Source: Beta vulgaris subsp. vulgaris (taxonomy: Eukaryota > Streptophyta > Magnoliopsida > Caryophyllales > Amaranthaceae). From it: DNA of 64,000 bases. The translations under genes and the position numbers were made by a program. The stretch covers positions 20,532,392 through 20,596,391 of the forward strand of contig NC_079206.1 of assembly GCF_026745355.1 (NCBI RefSeq), written 5' to 3'. This document shows, piece by piece, positions 1 through 10,372 of this stretch (the first letter of the stretch is position 1; every line of letters begins with the position of its first letter). The notes under the pieces are model-generated. The model was not told the DNA's origin, did not search any database, and worked only from the letters and a program-made list of their open reading frames with translations.

Positions 1-3000
1 CTTTTGGCCTTCATGAAATGGGTTTTTCTCAGGGTGATGTAGCTTTGATTCTGCTGCCCAATTCTATATATTTGCCATTAATTTTTCTGGGTGTTCTTTA
101 TTTGGGTGGCATTGTTACACCAATGAATCCTCTGTCTTCTTTCTCTGAGGTAAAAAAACAAACACTTGGTTGTCATGCAACTATGGCTTTTACTATTGGT
201 GAAAATGTAGAAAAGTTGTCATCTTTAGGCCTTAATATCATTCAAGTGCCTGAAAATGTCATTGGTGAAGAAACCCAGAAATACCCAGACTTTTCTAGGC
301 TCATTTTTGGTAAAAAAGTTAGGAGTTATTCATTTCCAAGGCCTAAAATTAACCAAGATGATACTGCAGCAATAATGTATTCTTCTGGTACTAGTGGTGC
401 TAGTAAAGGTGTTATGCTTACTCACAGGAATTTCATTGCAATGGTGGAGTTATTTGTAAGATTTGAAGCTTCACAATACAAAGAAATGATGAGCCACAAA
501 AATGTTTACTTGGCTGTTTTGCCAATGTTTCATATATATGGACTTGCACTTTTTGGGTTTGGTCTGCTTTCCTTGGGTACTAGTGTGGTTGTGATGAAAA
601 AATATGACATAAATGAGGTTGTGAAAGTGATTGAGAAGTATAAGGTTACTCATTTTCCTGTTGTTCCACCACTTTTGGCAGCATTGACAACAAAAGCAAA
701 GAGCCTAGATAGTGTTGGAAATGTCAGTGGATTGTGCAGTTTGAAGCAGGTTTCTTGTGGTGCTGCCCCAATTACCTCTAAAGTTATTGCAGATTTTTTG
801 GAGATCGTTCCTAGTGTTGACTTCATTCAGGTACCCTTACTAAGGTGACATTATATGAACTCAGTTTATTTTGTTCTTTAGTTGTTTTGTGTGTTCGAGG
901 TGAAACTCATAATTTCTTACTGTTATAACTTATAATACACTTAAAACACTTGCATCCCGTACCAATTTTTTCAAACCCTCCCTATTATTCCCCAAGTTTC
1001 TTCCCAAAATCCCTGTTATTATAAGTTATAACAATTAGAAATACGTTACTCCTCGTTCTCAAGAGAAAGTATTAGCCGATAACAGGTTTTGGACAAGACC
1101 TCTAACATAAATAGTAAAACCGCTAATTTAGTTAGCAGTTTTACTATTCAGGTTGAGGTGCGTACCTCTTGATTTGACAGTGATGGGGGTGGTTGATTAA
1201 GTTATTATTGAGTTTCTTGTAGTTATTGTTATTTGAAATTGACTTAAACCGGACTGAACCTCTCATGCTCTAATATGAAATCAATTCAATTGGAACCCAA
1301 GATTATTTGACCAACTTGTTGGCAGGTCTAGTTATCAGTTTGAATAGTCTAGTTATCCTGGCAGCAAGTTTAGGTTGTTAGAAAAAAATTTGATGTTTGG
1401 GATAAATTTTGGGCAGAAATTTGCCTCAACACCACAGACAATGGTGCGGGTGCACCCAATACTACCAACTTTGAGTAGTAACCAAAACCCCAACGAGTGT
1501 TATAACTTATAAGTGACACTGGAGTTAACTTTTCTTGCAGATGGCGGGGAATCCCATGTTAATCTTTTTCCCCATTTTTCCCTTTTTTCTTTCATTTATC
1601 CTATTTTTTCACGTGAACATGTGTCCAGAAAAGTTAGTTTCATCTCATTTATGACACTCACTGCACACGGGCCAATAGTTTGTGGTGTTTTGGCTACTAG
1701 TCAAAGTTGGTGGCGCTGGTTGCACCCGCGCCATAGTTTGTGGTGTTGATACCAAATTTGCCCAAAATTTGCTTAAAGAATAAAACCCTGTATATGTTTT
1801 TCACATGCTAGTAAACTTGTCAAGTATAATTTGATTAAGAACATTTGCAGGGGTATGGCTTGACTGAGTCAGCAGCAGTAGGAACCCGTGGGTTCAATGT
1901 TGTAGGCCACAATCCCAAGTATACTTCAGTAGGTCTCTTGGCTCCAAATACAGAAGCAAAAGTGGTAAATTGTAGTACTGGTTCATGCATGCCGCCTGGA
2001 AAGGCTGGAGAACTCTTGCTGCGTGGACCTGGTGTTATGAAAGGTGAAACTCCTCATTTGGTTGTTTTTCAGAAATTGATATGATAAGCAAATTAGCTCA
2101 AAACTTGATTGCGCTTCATGTTTACGTGTATAAAGTATCATATGGTCGGTTTCTCGTACTCAGACTCAGCATTTAATCCCATGTACCTGTGTCAGATTCT
2201 CAACAGTATGACATGGATAGTATAGATTTTTGACAATTTATTTTACACCAAATACATGGAAATTTTTCATAGAAGAAATAGAGTCTGACGGGACATCAGT
2301 GTCCTGCATGAGTCTGCCAGATGTTGTATACTTTTTATTTGATATGTAAAGGAGAAAAACCTTAATGGACGAGCACCTCTCACAAGTCAATCTAGTCCAA
2401 CTTATCAGGTTAGGGTCCTTAAGTGTAGAGGGAACTGGGAAGAGGATATTCACCCCCAAAAGAACCTATTTGGAGATTGTGGTAATGTTGGTCTATGCTT
2501 CATGTAACATGCAATGCTGTTCTTTGGCCTTTTGAACCTGGTATACCTTTAATTAGTTCTGATTATGCAGAAACAAGTATTATCCTTACTCAAAGCATCA
2601 TCACTAGCTTAAGCTGGTCTAATTGACAGGATATCACAATAGTCAAGAGGCGACAAGGCTAACAATTGAAGAGGATGGCTGGCTGCATACTGGGGACATA
2701 GCATATTTTGACCATGATGGTTATCTTTACATAATTGACCGGTTGAAGGATATCATCAAGTATAAAGGTTTCCAAGTATGTGCTGTAAACTCCAATCTTC
2801 ACATCAGTAAAATTTTCCTGTCAATGTTTAGTCTTAATTTTATAGAAATTATATTTGCAGATTGCCCCTGCTGATTTAGAAGCTCTGCTGATATCCCATC
2901 CTGAAATACTTGATGTTGCCGTAATTGGGTAATTTCTGATAACTTAACTACTGTTGCTCATATTTTTGAGTAAGTAGTAGGTTTCATCTAAGTAGATGAT

Positions 3001-4398
3001 TCCGGATTGTTTCTCATAATAACATATCAATTGAAATCATTAATGCAATTAGTGAATCAGACACCCCTTACTAGAGTTTGACATAGGTTTACGTACATAT
3101 TTTTGAGTAAGTACGTTTCATTTAAGCGAATTTTGCAAAGTCGGTAAGTTTCAAGCATGATATCCACGTCAAAAGGGGAAAAAGCTTAATCTAACCAAGG
3201 GGGTAAATAACTCACTAGCGATGGACATTAATGCTCAACTAATTAGCAACAAAAATTGTTTTTCTAATAGTCTCTCTAATGGATAGATGTAGCATTCTCC
3301 ATGTCAGCGTAAGTATACAAAATATTACTTAGATAAATTAAGAGTCTAGGATATATCTGCAATAATTTGAATATGATTGTTGAATTTTGAGTATCAGTTC
3401 TTGCCATACTACATTCTCTGCTTCAACATCATGTACTATGTGTTTGCCATGTATCTTACATTTCTTGCTATTATTCCCTCAACCAAAGGTGTTTGACGTG
3501 ATTCGTAAAATGTGGTATAGGAAATAATTTTCCATTAGTAATAGTAACTGCCTGGTAACAGGATTTCACACATTATTCATAACAAAACTAATCATCTGAA
3601 TGTTATGTTCATAACTTTATTGTGTTTTCTTGTCCAAAATAAAAATAAAAATTGTTTTCAGTTCTGCTGATGAAGAAGCTGGGGAGGTACCAGTGGCGTT
3701 TGTCGTCAGGAGGCCAGGAAGCTTGCTGTCTAGAGATGAAATTATCAAATATGTCGCAGACACGGTTAATCTCAAACTTAAAAACTCTAGCTTCCATAGT
3801 ACTGTAAAGAGCAAAAAGAAAAATTGCATTGTAATGCCAAGCATTATGTTAACAGTAACCTCTATTTGGTAGGCCATAATAAATGGTGGCAACTGTAATG
3901 ACTTTAATAGAGAATATATGGAAAAATTCTCCACATAGGTTTAGTATATATTTTGTAGATTTTTTTTTTGATATATTCTAAACCTATGTGGTAAATATTC
4001 TCCATACATTATCTATCAATGATCATTGGTAGTTTGATGAAGCAAATCTCATGTCAATATCCATTGTAAAAATTGATCGGAGATCTTCTCTACAAAATTA
4101 TACTACCTTTGTTCTAAAATAAATGAAACACTTTTCTCTTACGCGTGAGCTTTTTTAGAGAAGTGTTTTACTTATTTCAGAATGGATGAAGTATATTAAT
4201 GCATTGTCGTTAACATTATTCTCAACTGACTACCAAAAATACTAGAAAACATGTTAATCAATTATGTAATTATGTTTGTTGCAGGTAGCTCCACACAAGA
4301 AAGTGAGAGAAGTGGTGTTTATGAAGTCAATACCAAAATCAGCTACAGGGAAGATGCTCAGGAAACAATTGGCAAACTTACTACCTTCCAAACTTTGA
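1..4398 (+). CDS. 4-coumarate:CoA ligase-like acyl-activating enzyme, peroxisomal (5' end outside window)
   Basis: This is an ANL-superfamily enzyme: ATP-dependent adenylation of a carboxylic acid, then transfer to CoA. Exons read as <1-830, 1851-2043, 2630-2775, 2861-2928, 3662-3764 and 4285-4398. Every junction is GT-AG, and the phases join to 483 visible residues; the family is about 540-560, so roughly 60 N-terminal residues lie outside the window. The frame is open from base 3. Seen: P-loop box [13 protein letters not shown] near visible residue 126, GYGLTES at the exon 1/2 junction, [35 protein letters not shown], and the C-terminal lysine motif [11 protein letters not shown]. The protein ends in SKL, a type-1 peroxisomal signal. 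Known: peroxisomal 4CL-like proteins such as OPCL1 activate jasmonate precursors or other fatty acids. Inference: it belongs to that clade rather than to true lignin-pathway 4CL; the exact substrate cannot be told from sequence. Confidence 0.93.
1401..1774. mobile_element. Foldback MITE in intron 1 of the 4CL-like gene
   Basis: The stretch 1401-1490 is matched in inverted orientation by about 1670-1774. Both arms hold the order AAATTTTGGGCA, CAACACCACA, a GC-rich block of the type GCGGGTGCA, then CCAACTTTGA. The arms are imperfect (about 100 bp each) around a pyrimidine-rich centre of about 180 bp. This is the architecture of a foldback or MITE insertion. No clear target duplication or coding capacity was seen. 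The short ORF that crosses the right arm is noise. Confidence 0.6.
3910..4014. mobile_element. Small palindromic MITE in intron 5 of the 4CL-like gene
   Basis: CCACATAGGTTTAG at about 3932 is repeated in inverted form (CTAAACCTATGTGG) at about 3978. The similarity continues outward into ATGGA/TCCAT blocks, giving arms of about 35 bp around a T-rich loop. It would form a stable hairpin in DNA or pre-mRNA. It has no coding capacity; the superfamily is unknown. Confidence 0.5.
4101..4193. mobile_element. Degenerate Stowaway-like MITE in intron 5
   Basis: The left end TACTACCTTTGTTCTAAAAT mirrors the right end TTTCAGAATGGATGAAGTA. Inner arms (AAACACTTTTCTCT and AGAGAAGTGTTTTA) complete a 93-bp foldback flanked by TA. 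The ends are a decayed form of the CTCCCTCCGT consensus of Tc1/mariner-derived Stowaway MITEs; the intact version is at 51171-51550 in this window. Confidence 0.6.
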
Positions 4399-5777
4399 TG
4401 TTACTTGGATTTTTGTTTCTTTCTTTTTTAAGCGGGTATTTAATTGGCTTTCTTTGTTATCACAGTTATTATAGTTAAGTATATGAAGCATACCCCTGTC
4501 AAAAAAAAAAAAACTATACGGAGTAATACCTTAATACCTTATAGATTGAAAGAAAATGCATATGATTTTTTGAACTACGCTGATAACTTTATAAGAGATC
4601 GTGATTGAGCACAATATTACTTCTTTTGCATTATTTGAGAATGTCAACCGGACAACACCGGCCTAGGACTTGGTAATTAACACTTTATGCTCTTCTTCTT
4701 TCATCTATGGCCTTTTGTTTTCAGGAGGTAAGTAAGAATATTCAGGTACATATATATAGGTCTTGTTTGGCAAATAGAGTTTAGAATTGAGTTGTTATTA
4801 GAGTTTGTTGTTAGAATTTTAACTTTTTGTTCAGCAGATTTGACTGTTAATTTGACAACTTTTTTTATAAATGTGTTTGGTAAAAATTAACTGATTACTA
4901 AAAGCTTATTGCCATTTGTTTGTGTAAAATGACATTTATAGACATTTTAGTGCATATGTGCAGTATTATTATTAGAGCCAAAAAAGTCATTAAACATATT
5001 TCTACCTAATCCTCTAAAGAAAAATCTCCTAATATGAACTTTTTCATTTTGAGAGTTTTTATTCCAAAACTCTCTCTAAAACTCTCTTTTATTAGATCCA
5101 AACCTTTTTTTTCTTCAAAACTTTAAGCCTAAATCTATATCATCAATACATACTATCGATCCTCACAATTCCATCATCCATAGTACTTGTTCTTGATTCT
5201 GGTTGTTAAGATATAATGCTCACAAGTTGTAAAATCATGTGATAATGTTTCGGAATTCGCAAATGCGAGATGGTAAGAACAACTATAAAGAACATAATAA
5301 TAGTAACGTGGAAATTTGGTAACCGAGAGGAAAACCACCAAATTTGTCATCGTGTATTAAATTTTTCTATGTAATTCTTTGCTCTAAAATACGACTCATT
5401 GTTATTTATCTTTTACATGTTTCCTTTACGAAAGCATATATGAATTTTAGAAGGTTTCATTATCGTTGAAGTTTGGATGCTATGTTAAAGGTTATATTGT
5501 GCATTTATGAACTGTTACATATAAAAGAAAATTTGAGTAAATAGCTATTTATAAAATTGAGACTTTTAGATTCGTCTATTGGTGTGACCCATACCTTTTA
5601 AACGATTTATCAAAAGGTGATGAGACGTTGCTTGTTATGAAGGTTTTTTAATGTATAACTGTGAGATTACAATCAAACTATTTTGAACCACTAGATTTTA
5701 TGATTATGGCCATGATAGAATTTTCATTTGGATACCAATTTAATCACAACGAATACCACTTTTAGTCAAAAAATAAA
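4399..5777. other. 3' flank of the 4CL-like gene; no gene seen
   Basis: AT-rich 3' UTR and intergenic DNA. No ORF with family similarity, tRNA or other RNA gene was recognised. An oligo-A tract follows the stop by about 100 bp. Weak inverted similarity between about 4768 and 5105 (GTTTGG-bearing ends) may be an old MITE but is too degraded to call. Confidence 0.5.
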
Positions 5778-6141
5778 GGAAAAATTGTTTTAGATAAGTC
5801 AGCCTTTGCGCGGTCTTCCCATTTTAAGTCTACCTTTTTTATTATCCCAGATTGAGTTAAGCTTGTACATCTGTTTTCTTCTATTGAGTTTTAACTTATT
5901 TGTGACTTGTTTAGTAGGTTACTTATGATACGTGTTACAATGTCCCACTCCCACCTCGCCTGTTTTAAAAGAAAGGACATTGTAGCATGTTCATAAGTAA
6001 CCTACTAAACAAGTTACAATCAGGTTAAAACTTAATAGAAGAAAATAGACATACAAGCCTAACTCAATCAGGGATAATCAAAAGATAGACTTAAATTGGG
6101 AAGACCGCGCAAAGGTTGACTTATTTAAAACAATATTTCCA
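5778..6141. mobile_element. MITE with long inverted arms (about 150 bp each)
   Basis: 5785-5940 is matched in inverted orientation by about 5980-6134. Shared blocks are ATAAGTCA, TTTGCGCGGTCTTCCCA, GATTGAGTTA, AGTTTTAAC, AACAAGT and AGTAGGTTACTTATGA, separated by about 40 bp. The arms carry small differences, so the copy is not recent. No ORF. The near-perfect foldback would make a long double-stranded RNA if transcribed, as in MITE families that feed small-RNA production. The superfamily is undetermined because no unambiguous target duplication was found. Confidence 0.7.
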
Positions 6142-7015
6142 AAAATAAAAATAAAAAGTTCTTGCTAGAGTTCACTATATGGACTCTGCCACGATTAGCA
6201 TAAGTTCCTCCTTTAATTTGTTGATGCTTTAAACGACAGATGTTTGGGCTTTTTTAAGCTTTGGCTTCCCCAGAAATTGGTGGTCTTGCTTGCCTAACCA
6301 GTAACCACACTCATGCATGTCCATCAGTCCATGCTTTAGGCCAGATGTTGGTTTGCTCCCTGTCGCGTCACCTTGTGATCATGTGATGTGTTTTTCGCTT
6401 TGTACTTCTAGCCACTAGCCACACCCACATTACTACATAAGAATATTGCCTTTGCTAATTGCACGTTGAGTTAGATATAGGTATCAGGGATGGACTAGGG
6501 TTTGGTCATTGGCGGATTTGAGTTAGATATAGGGACAATCACAAACTTCCTTTTTTTTTTTTTCTTTTGTATTGCAATTTCTGGATTATTATATGATGAT
6601 TTTCTAACTTTTTATATATAGAAATAGAAAGAGATAGACTAGAAACAACATCTTTCATGGTGTCAAAATTTGTAGCTATCCCTCCTTTTTTTCCTTCACT
6701 TGCAATATTTGAGTATGACACAAGAATTTAGACTAGGAGAAGTATAAGTAATATACAACTTTCTAAAATAAAAAAATGTTGTAGTAAAAGAAAAGGTGAA
6801 CACATCTAGTAATCTTATTTGTGCTCGCCAAGAGGTCAACCTAAAATTTCATAATCTCTCAACCTATCAGAACTCATATGGTGTGTTTCTAATGCACTTT
6901 ACAGACTCTTTTAAGTTTATTTTCATCCTCTTTCTCCCTTTTCTTCCCTCTTTCTTCTCCTATCTTTTTATATTTCATTCACTTGATCATTCTTGATCAT
7001 AATGACATTTTTGCT
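6142..7015. other. Intergenic, nothing recognised
   Basis: AT-rich DNA with homopolymer runs. No gene, RNA gene or repeat structure could be supported. Confidence 0.5.
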
Positions 7016-7475
7016 AGATTTTCGGTAAATTTTGACCGAATTTATAGTACATTTGCTTTCACCATGCTTTTGTCGTGTTTTGAATGTAAATGTGACCATT
7101 TTCGAGGTTGCAAATTGGAAGAAATGGCATAAGGCGAGAGTTTTGAGTAGATTGCCCACACAAAAGAGAAGAAAAGAGGATTTTGGACAGCAGCATGGGT
7201 GCGCCCGCACCAGCTATTTAGTTATGCCAGCACCATTTATTATGGTGCTCCCGCACCATCTGACAGATTTGGGTTCCCTGATGTTAGTGGTTCTGGTACG
7301 CCCGCACAGGCCAAGGAGGTGTGCCCACTCCACTCACAAAGGTGTGCCCGCACCTATAGACAGATAATTTTACATTAAGATCAGTTTGGTTGGTGCGCCC
7401 GCATCGCTCACTATGGTGTGCTCGCACCATTTATTTTTCGGAAAATCTCGTAAGGCTTATTGCCTATTAAAACAA
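7016..7475. repeat. Cluster of palindromic GTGCGCCCGCACC-type motifs
   Basis: About seven variants of the near-palindrome GGTGCGCCCGCACC occur between about 7195 and 7435, at roughly 30-50 bp spacing (for example TGGGTGCGCCCGCACCAG, TGGTGCTCCCGCACCA, AGGTGTGCCCGCACCT, TTGGTGCGCCCGCATCG, TGGTGTGCTCGCACCA). They are much more GC-rich than the surroundings. Related GC-rich blocks occur in the MITE at 1401-1774, and a different GC-rich patch (GCGCGTACGCGTGG) sits in the insertion at 25747-27110. Likely a fragment of a repeat-rich noncoding retrotransposon region that abuts the 3' break of the LINE. No coding potential was recognised. Confidence 0.45.
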
Positions 7476-9246
7476 TGTTACCATAACTTCAGGTAACTTA
7501 AGCTCCATTAATGAATTTATAATGAAACTCCATCTTAGTCTGCCATAACCCTTCTCAAATCAATTTTTACAATCATGTACAGTTGTTTACCTTGCTTGTT
7601 ACGCATCATGTGGAGAATTTATTGTACAATTATGAAATTATCTGGGATCTACCTTTTAGGAACTAAACTGGACTTAGTAGGTGATATAAGGGATGGGAGA
7701 ATAGGCTTAATTCCATTCACTATCACCTTCAGCACAATCTTGTACACTATATTACCAATCGGTCAAAATGAATTTAGTCTACTAGGCACATCATGAACCA
7801 GTTGAATAACATCTGGTTTCACAGTCCCCCAAAATTTCTTATAGAAAATTGGTTGAAATTCATTCGAGCCAGGGCTTTATATGGCTTCATATCATTAAGA
7901 GAAACTACAATCTCACAAGAACTAACTTCTCTTGCCAACTTTTCCCGACTTTCAACATCAATTTCAGGGAAGTAGTCACGCAACAAATGCGCCCCATCTT
8001 CATTTGCAATTTCCTCAAGATCTTGAACCAAAAAAACTCCAATATTGCATAATCATCTCTTTAATCCGCATAGGGTCAGTATTCCAATTTCCATCATCAT
8101 CAATTAGTGTCCCAATTCTATTTCTTCTACGCCTAATGAATATTGAAATATGGAAAAATCGAGTATTACAATCTCCATCACAAATCGCATCAGCTCGAGA
8201 TTTTTGGAACCAGAGAATTTTTTTCGTAATTAAGAACTTCTTTCATTTTCGTACGAAGTTTTGCCTCAAGTTTTATGAGATGAGTTTGTCTTCCCTTCGA
8301 AAGTAGATTCTGAATTCTCTCAAGATTCGCCCAAAGCTCATGTTTCTTCCGAAAGATGTTGTAAAACTCTTCCTTATTCCACTTTTGAATTTTATCTCCG
8401 AATGACTTAAGAAACGGAATGATTGGTGTAGTTGACACCCAATTCAAACAAACAAAGTCATGAAATTTCTTATGATTAAGCCAGCCTACTTGGAACCTAA
8501 AAGGCCTAATAGCTGTTGGGATATGAGCAAAACCCATTGTACTCACAAGTATTGGACAATGATTTCGGGAGATTGTTCACATCCCCTTCTTGAAATTTCA
8601 AGCACTACACATGATTCACAAGGCCTTGATTGAGCCTCACAGATTTAAAAGAACGTAGAAGGGTTAGTGCATCGAAACCAAGTATGAGCAGGACCCGAGC
8701 ATCCCAAAAAAATAAGGTTGTTATTTCTCAATCCAATTTGAGGAATCTCGACACCTTCATCTCCGTTTCAGTGCCACCATTAGCATTCCGTTCACTCACT
8801 GTCTTTGTTCCATTTAAATCGCCCGCTAGTAACCATGGACCCATATATCTATTTTTGATATTCTCCAATTCTCTCCACAAATCAAGACAAGCAACATTAT
8901 CAAGGCTAGTATATATGGCAGAGAACAACCAAGGATCATCTCTCACCGTCTTAAAGATTACTATGGGATTCTGAGAGTGAAACCCATATGATAATATAGC
9001 ACTAGTTCATACCTCCAAAATAACCAAATACCACCTGAGAAACCTTGGGCTTCCACTCCAAGCTGCTAAATAAAATAAATTTTATCACATATCTTTGTGG
9101 CTTGATCCCCACTTAAATGTGTTTCAACAAAAACTAAAACAGTAGGATTATCAATCCTAATTAGTTCTTTAATAATTTGCACCTTATTTTCCACTCCTTG
9201 AACATTCCAAACTAATATCTTGATTGACATATTAAATTCAGGAAAA
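7476..9246 (-). pseudogene. LINE ORF2 fragment: AP endonuclease plus N-terminal reverse transcriptase
   Basis: Read on the minus strand from an ATG at 9230. The endonuclease starts with IKILVWNVQGVENK and is followed by FVETHLSGDQ (the catalytic ETH/ETK-type region). Farther on, near 8800, is the GPWLLAGDLN motif. After an alpha-helical linker (8546-8190) come RT landmarks: MKPYKAL and NFGGL near 7870, NIVYKIVLKVIVNGIKPILP near 7720, then MIVKIDL and WSFI near 7540. Several stops and frameshifts interrupt it. The RT is cut off near 7475, before the catalytic YxDD block, so it is a 3'-truncated dead copy. Its upstream part continues at 23387-23572 and 33973-35650, beyond two later insertions. 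Confidence 0.85.
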
Positions 9247-9251
9247 AGAGG

Positions 9252-9781
9252 TGTTCTGTTATGGAATAATTACTGTTGGAGTGAAACAGTATCCTTCATA
9301 TGCGTACGCCGGTTCGATGTCCTGCAAGTCAGAACACGTAAACTAACCTCGGGGGTTCATCCGAGGAACACCCTCCGATGCCTAAGTCAGTAAGGGTAAT
9401 GATCGTTATATCTCAAGTAGAGTGTATTAGTATATGTGAACTTACCTATGACTCAGATAATGAGGTATTTATAGGAGCCGACATTGTCCTAAGCAAGGCA
9501 AGACACTGCTCCTATTGGTTGGATATAATGCTATCCTCTTTTCATACTTATCTTTAGGCCTATAGACGCATTGGGTAAGTATTGGATCAGACCCAAACCC
9601 ATTTAACAATGGCTCAAGTGGTTAACACCGTTAAGATATTTTGATATGGTCGGCATAATGTAGATGCCGGTACCAGGGATCGACTCATTCTAGGTCAATG
9701 TCTTTAGGACTTGTAGGTTGACCATGACCGTCAGTAGTGGTCCAGATGGACCGGTATTGAAATTTAGACAACCCCCATACA
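9252..9781 (-). repeat. 3' LTR of the Tat element
   Basis: 530 bp. On the minus strand it starts TGTATGGGGG directly after a polypurine tract and ends in CA (TG at 9252 on the + strand). From 9331 rightward it aligns with the 5' LTR remnant at 22928-23381. Shared blocks include GATGCCTAAGTCAGTAA, ATCTCAAGTAGAGTGTATTA and CACTGCTCCTATTGGTTGGA. The outer 79 bp (9252-9330) have no partner in the 5' LTR. Confidence 0.88.
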
Positions 9782-9794
9782 ACTAGCCCCCAAG
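9782..9794 (-). other. Polypurine tract of the Tat element
   Basis: On the minus strand CTTGGGGGCTAGT directly precedes the LTR start TGTATGGGGG. This is the expected position and composition for the plus-strand priming site of an LTR retrotransposon, and it fixes the orientation of the element. Confidence 0.7.
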
Positions 9795-10372
9795 CCGGTA
9801 TGACTGGTATAGACATATCCAGCTTAGTTAATGATAAGCCGTCATGGATGCAACGAAAATCACGTCTTCATTTAAAGCCGTTAGGAATTTCTGGGAATAT
9901 AGCTACCTTGTGGAATACGAATCGTCGCCTTGGTTTGCGTGTGGAGGTGACTAGTGTATCAGTAATTGCTCACAACTATTCTGCACCTGGTAATATGTGG
10001 TGCGATCTGGCGGGAAGACGAAGGATCATCTTATCCGGTCCATGGGTTCCCCTGTAAATAGGGTTTGGCCACTCCTTATTTGCTCGATTTCAAACTGCCC
10101 TCATTCTTCAAACACTTCGCAAGCATTGTTCCCCTTTGAACCCAGATTTTTCTTTTACCCACAACTTCTTTGAATTCTCGCCAAATTCCTTTCAAACAAG
10201 CATAAATTCGTCATCGTAAAATTTTGCTTTGTATATATTCTGCCATTCTTTCCAGCTGTCTTGCCAATTGATTTTGGCGATTGTTCGTGCCTCTTTCGTC
10301 AGTGTTACCTTGCCAGGTATTTCCCTAGAAATTCCCTCTATCTTTCATAATATTTCCTTTTAAATTATAGAC
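9795..10372 (+). other. Region between 3' LTR and antisense ORF
   Basis: About 580 bp with no gene supported. An 85-codon ORF at 9800-10057 has no recognised similarity. Pyrimidine-rich leader-like DNA follows a TAAATAGGG block near 10055. That would suit a promoter and 5' UTR for the antisense ORF, but this is inference only. Confidence 0.35.

Noticed and set aside
1513..1749. 78-codon ORF between 4CL-like exons 1 and 2
   Set aside because: Lies in intron 1 and partly in the foldback arm; no family similarity.
2238..2459. 73-codon minus-strand ORF in intron 2 of the 4CL-like gene
   Set aside because: Chance frame in an intron; no recognisable domain.
4768..5105. GTTTGG-bearing ends, possible old MITE
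   Set aside because: The inverted similarity is short and gapped and no target duplication is seen.
7032..7367. 111-codon plus-strand ORF across the GC-rich dyads
   Set aside because: Its composition follows the repeated motif; no protein family recognised.
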